Of a stretch of DNA of 64,000 bases, positions 61,931-64,000 are shown piece after piece; within the stretch, counting starts at the first letter, position 1; each line of letters opens with the position of its first letter. Source of the DNA: Labilibaculum sp. (GTDB lineage: Bacteria > Bacteroidota > Bacteroidia > Bacteroidales > Marinifilaceae); NCBI RefSeq assembly GCF_963664555.1, contig NZ_OY761461.1, forward strand, positions 186,001 to 250,000. The letters are read 5' to 3'. The position numbers and the translations under genes were made by a program. Under the pieces are notes generated by a model. That model saw only the letters and a list, made by a program, of their open reading frames with translations. It was not told where the DNA came from and did not search any database.

Positions 61931-63587
61931 ATTCGTGATACAAACTAGTGTACAAATATCTTTTTATATTTCTTTTGGGAGTTTTCTTAAATTCCTCGGG
62001 AAATACAATAACCCGTGATATTTTCATATAGGCAGGAAAGCTTTTGTTTAAAATTTGCTTGTCCTTATTAAGAGCTTCTTCAATTTCGTCTTTGTTTAAT
62101 CCTTCCGCATCACAAGCTTCGTAATCCGGATAGATCAGTGCAATTAACTTGTGATCTTTATCATCAGTAACAATTGATTCCTGAATAAACGGCATATTAT
62201 TTAAGCATGCTTCAATTTCTTCCGGATAAATATTCTGTCCTGATGGACCAAGCAGCATATTCTTACATCTGCCTTTGATGTATATGTTATCGTCTTTATC
62301 AATGATTCCAAGATCACCTGTTCCCAACCAACCGTCTTTATCAAGGGCTTCTTTTGTAGCTTCAGGATTTTTGTAGTAGCCCTTCATTACGTTGGAGCCC
62401 TTCACCTGAATTTCACCAACAATATTAAATGGGTCATCAGATTTGATTCTAACCTGCATACGATCAACTACTTTCCCACAAGAATGTGCACGAAATTTAC
62501 TGTTTGGGCTATAACTAATTAGTGGACCACATTCCGTCATTCCGTAACCAACAGAAAATGGGAATTCTATTTTAAGAAGAAAATCTTCCACTTCTTTACT
62601 TAAGGCCGCGCCTCCAATAATCACTTCTATAAATTTCCCGCCAAAGGTTTCTGTGAGTGAATTTCGAATTTTCTTATAAATTTTCTTTTCCAATAATGGG
62701 ATCTTAAGCATCAGTTTCACTCTTCTGCTTTCCAGGGCTGGTAATATTCTTTTTTTATAGATCTTTTCCATAATAAGAGGAACCAAGCAGATTAAGCGAG
62801 GTTGCACTTCCTGAAAAGCCTTGGTGATTAACTGTGGAGTTGGTACTCTTGAAAGAAATATAACATGACAACCACAACAGAATTCGGTAAGGAATTCGAA
62901 CATACAGCCGAATACATGTGCCAATGGCAAAAATGAAACTACCTTGTCTTGCGGGCGTAAATCAATATGGTCGAAGCCGATTTGTATATTCGAATACAGT
63001 GACTCATAGGCCAGCATTACTCCTTTCGAAAATCCCGATGTTCCTGATGTATACGATAAAACAGCAATATCTTCATCTTTAGGATTGGCGTAATCCAGTT
63101 TGTTTTTATCTACCTTATTTTTTAGTGATTCTGCATTGGCTTTTTCAACTGCTTTTTTCAATTTGTCGCATGATGAACAAAAAACATTAAAGTCTTCCAA
63201 TGAAATGATACCTTTCAGTTTTTTAATTTTTGAATCATCAATTTTATTGAAAATATTTTCGGTTGTAAAAAGTAATGTAGATTCGGAATGGTTAACAATG
63301 TGATGAATATCGCTGGAATTAAAATCGGGGAGAATGGGTACTATTACAGCTCCATAAGTTATGGTTCCTAAATAAGTAACGGCCCAATTGTTTAAATTGC
63401 GACCAATAACTGCAATTTTGTCTCCTTTTTTTATTCCTAACTCCTTAAAAAGAAGATGCATCCAATGTATTCTTTGGGCTACTTCCTGATAGGTAATAGT
63501 ATCTTTCTGGTAATTAGTAAATGCAGGTTGCTCCCAGTTTTTATGTATAGTTTTGCTAATTGAATTTATTAACTTATTCTGATTCAT
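61929..63587 (-). CDS. AMP-forming acyl-CoA synthetase (long-chain fatty acid CoA ligase type)
   Basis: 552 residues. ANL-superfamily motifs are clear: the P-loop AVLSYTSGTSGFSKGVML, SVGYGMTECGPLISYS, WLGTGDLGIIDKDDNIYIKGR and NIYPEEIE; the C-terminal Lys region follows (RNIKRYLY). It activates a carboxylic acid, probably a long-chain fatty acid, with ATP and CoA. Acyl chain length is unknown. No fatty-acid genes are beside it. Confidence 0.9.
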   Translation of the reverse strand: MNQNKLINSISKTIHKNWEQPAFTNYQKDTITYQEVAQRIHWMHLLFKELGIKKGDKIAVIGRNLNNWAVTYLGTITYGAVIVPILPDFNSSDIHHIVNHSESTLLFTTENIFNKIDDSKIKKLKGIISLEDFNVFCSSCDKLKKAVEKANAESLKNKVDKNKLDYANPKDEDIAVLSYTSGTSGFSKGVMLAYESLYSNIQIGFDHIDLRPQDKVVSFLPLAHVFGCMFEFLTEFCCGCHVIFLSRVPTPQLITKAFQEVQPRLICLVPLIMEKIYKKRILPALESRRVKLMLKIPLLEKKIYKKIRNSLTETFGGKFIEVIIGGAALSKEVEDFLLKIEFPFSVGYGMTECGPLISYSPNSKFRAHSCGKVVDRMQVRIKSDDPFNIVGEIQVKGSNVMKGYYKNPEATKEALDKDGWLGTGDLGIIDKDDNIYIKGRCKNMLLGPSGQNIYPEEIEACLNNMPFIQESIVTDDKDHKLIALIYPDYEACDAEGLNKDEIEEALNKDKQILNKSFPAYMKISRVIVFPEEFKKTPKRNIKRYLYTSLYHE

Positions 63588-63865
63588 ATAGTTACTAGAT
63601 TGTTTGAAGGCCTTAAAGATACTATTCCTAATAAAAAATCATAATGATACTTGCATTAAATTCCTTTGAGGTTCAAATAAGTATCATCAAATCAATCGTT
63701 TGCGTTGGCGTTTTAATGTTGAAAAAAAAAGGTATTTAGGTTTATTAAGGGAATTAATATCCAGTTTGTCTTACGATTTTAGGTGATTATTTATTTAATA
63801 AGACCATAATTGAATCCAATTTTATATTTTTGTAAACTTATTATCTCATTAACCAGTAATATAAA

Positions 63866-64000
63866 ATGGAACAGAAAAGAATAAAGATCAAGAACCTGTT
63901 GGTTTCGAATGAAGTTGGCAGTGAAGTAAATGTGAAAGGTTGGGTTAGAACTAAGCGTGGAAATAAGCAAATTAATTTTATCGCCTTAAATGATGGTTCT
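63866..64000 (+). CDS. asnS: Asparagine-tRNA ligase, 5' end only
   Basis: The first 45 residues, [20 protein letters not shown] through [23 protein letters not shown], are the N-terminal OB-fold anticodon-binding start of AsnRS. The rest lies beyond the right edge. A TATTTTTG sequence (63825-63832) about 33 bases upstream could be its -7 box, but the -33 element is not clear. Confidence 0.9.
   Translation, partial: MEQKRIKIKNLLVSNEVGSEVNVKGWVRTKRGNKQINFIALNDGS

Overview
The window is a chromosomal segment of a low-GC member of the Bacteroidota. The evidence is the set of Bacteroidota-type families (DUF4175, DUF4292, a GIN-domain head protein, a SusC-like TonB receptor with a carboxypeptidase-regulatory N-terminus, Bacteroidota-style YbeY), TAnnTTTG-type promoter elements and few Shine-Dalgarno sites. 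The overall gene set suggests the Marinilabiliales, but that rank is inference. No phage, plasmid or complete insertion sequence is visible.

Layout. 1-12.3 kb is a long minus-strand cluster: flippase, dUTPase, nucleotidyltransferase, TPR protein, DUF4292 lipoprotein, EnvC-like protein, DUF4175 protein, RsbW-like ATPase, YbeY and MnmG (partial). 12.4 kb holds a parS-like palindrome. 12.7-19.1 kb has YccF, an outer-membrane protein, a ROK kinase and a type I export pair (HlyD adaptor and C39-peptidase ABC transporter) split by an inserted four-helix-bundle gene. 19.3-22.2 kb is accessory: an S41 peptidase with two frameshifts, a RAYT transposase carrying REP-like palindromes inside and beside its gene, and an unknown protein. 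22.5-27.3 kb is housekeeping: Crp/Fnr, OsmC, PheS and two cyclophilins.

27.5-34.4 kb is the most interesting stretch. Two identical tRNA-Val genes are followed by an ECF-like sigma factor, a membrane anti-sigma/TPR protein (frameshifted), an exported TPR-CHAT caspase-like protein (frameshifted), five tandem 33-residue double-glycine peptide genes (four of them in exact 172-bp register) and a sensorless histidine kinase. A 34-bp motif, 28/34 identical without gaps, lies before both the sigma gene and the peptide array. This suggests that the sigma factor and the peptides share one regulon. The C39 transporter at 17-19 kb is the only obvious leader-cleaving exporter in the window. I infer a secreted-peptide circuit: sigma factor, periplasmic TPR/CHAT partners, exported cysteine-containing 15-mers.

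34.4-37.1 kb has ruvB, a receiver-only regulator and an 855-bp AT-rich non-coding region with a cluster of TTATCAACA-like DnaA boxes. Gene orientation turns over here (mostly minus to the left, more plus to the right) and a parS-like site lies about 24 kb away, so it is a candidate replication origin. 37-64 kb carries rpiB, an Rrf2 regulator, VanZ, a GIN-domain protein, hemW, a rhodanese, a duplicated-module surface lipoprotein with its TonB receptor next to a PhoR/PhoB-like pair, comF, a TonB-like protein, a GH16-fold protein lacking its catalytic glutamates, a TetR-controlled RND efflux operon, an acyl-CoA ligase and the start of asnS.

Four apparent frameshifts in three accessory genes lie at or near short homopolymers. 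Sequencing error must be excluded before calling them pseudogenes.
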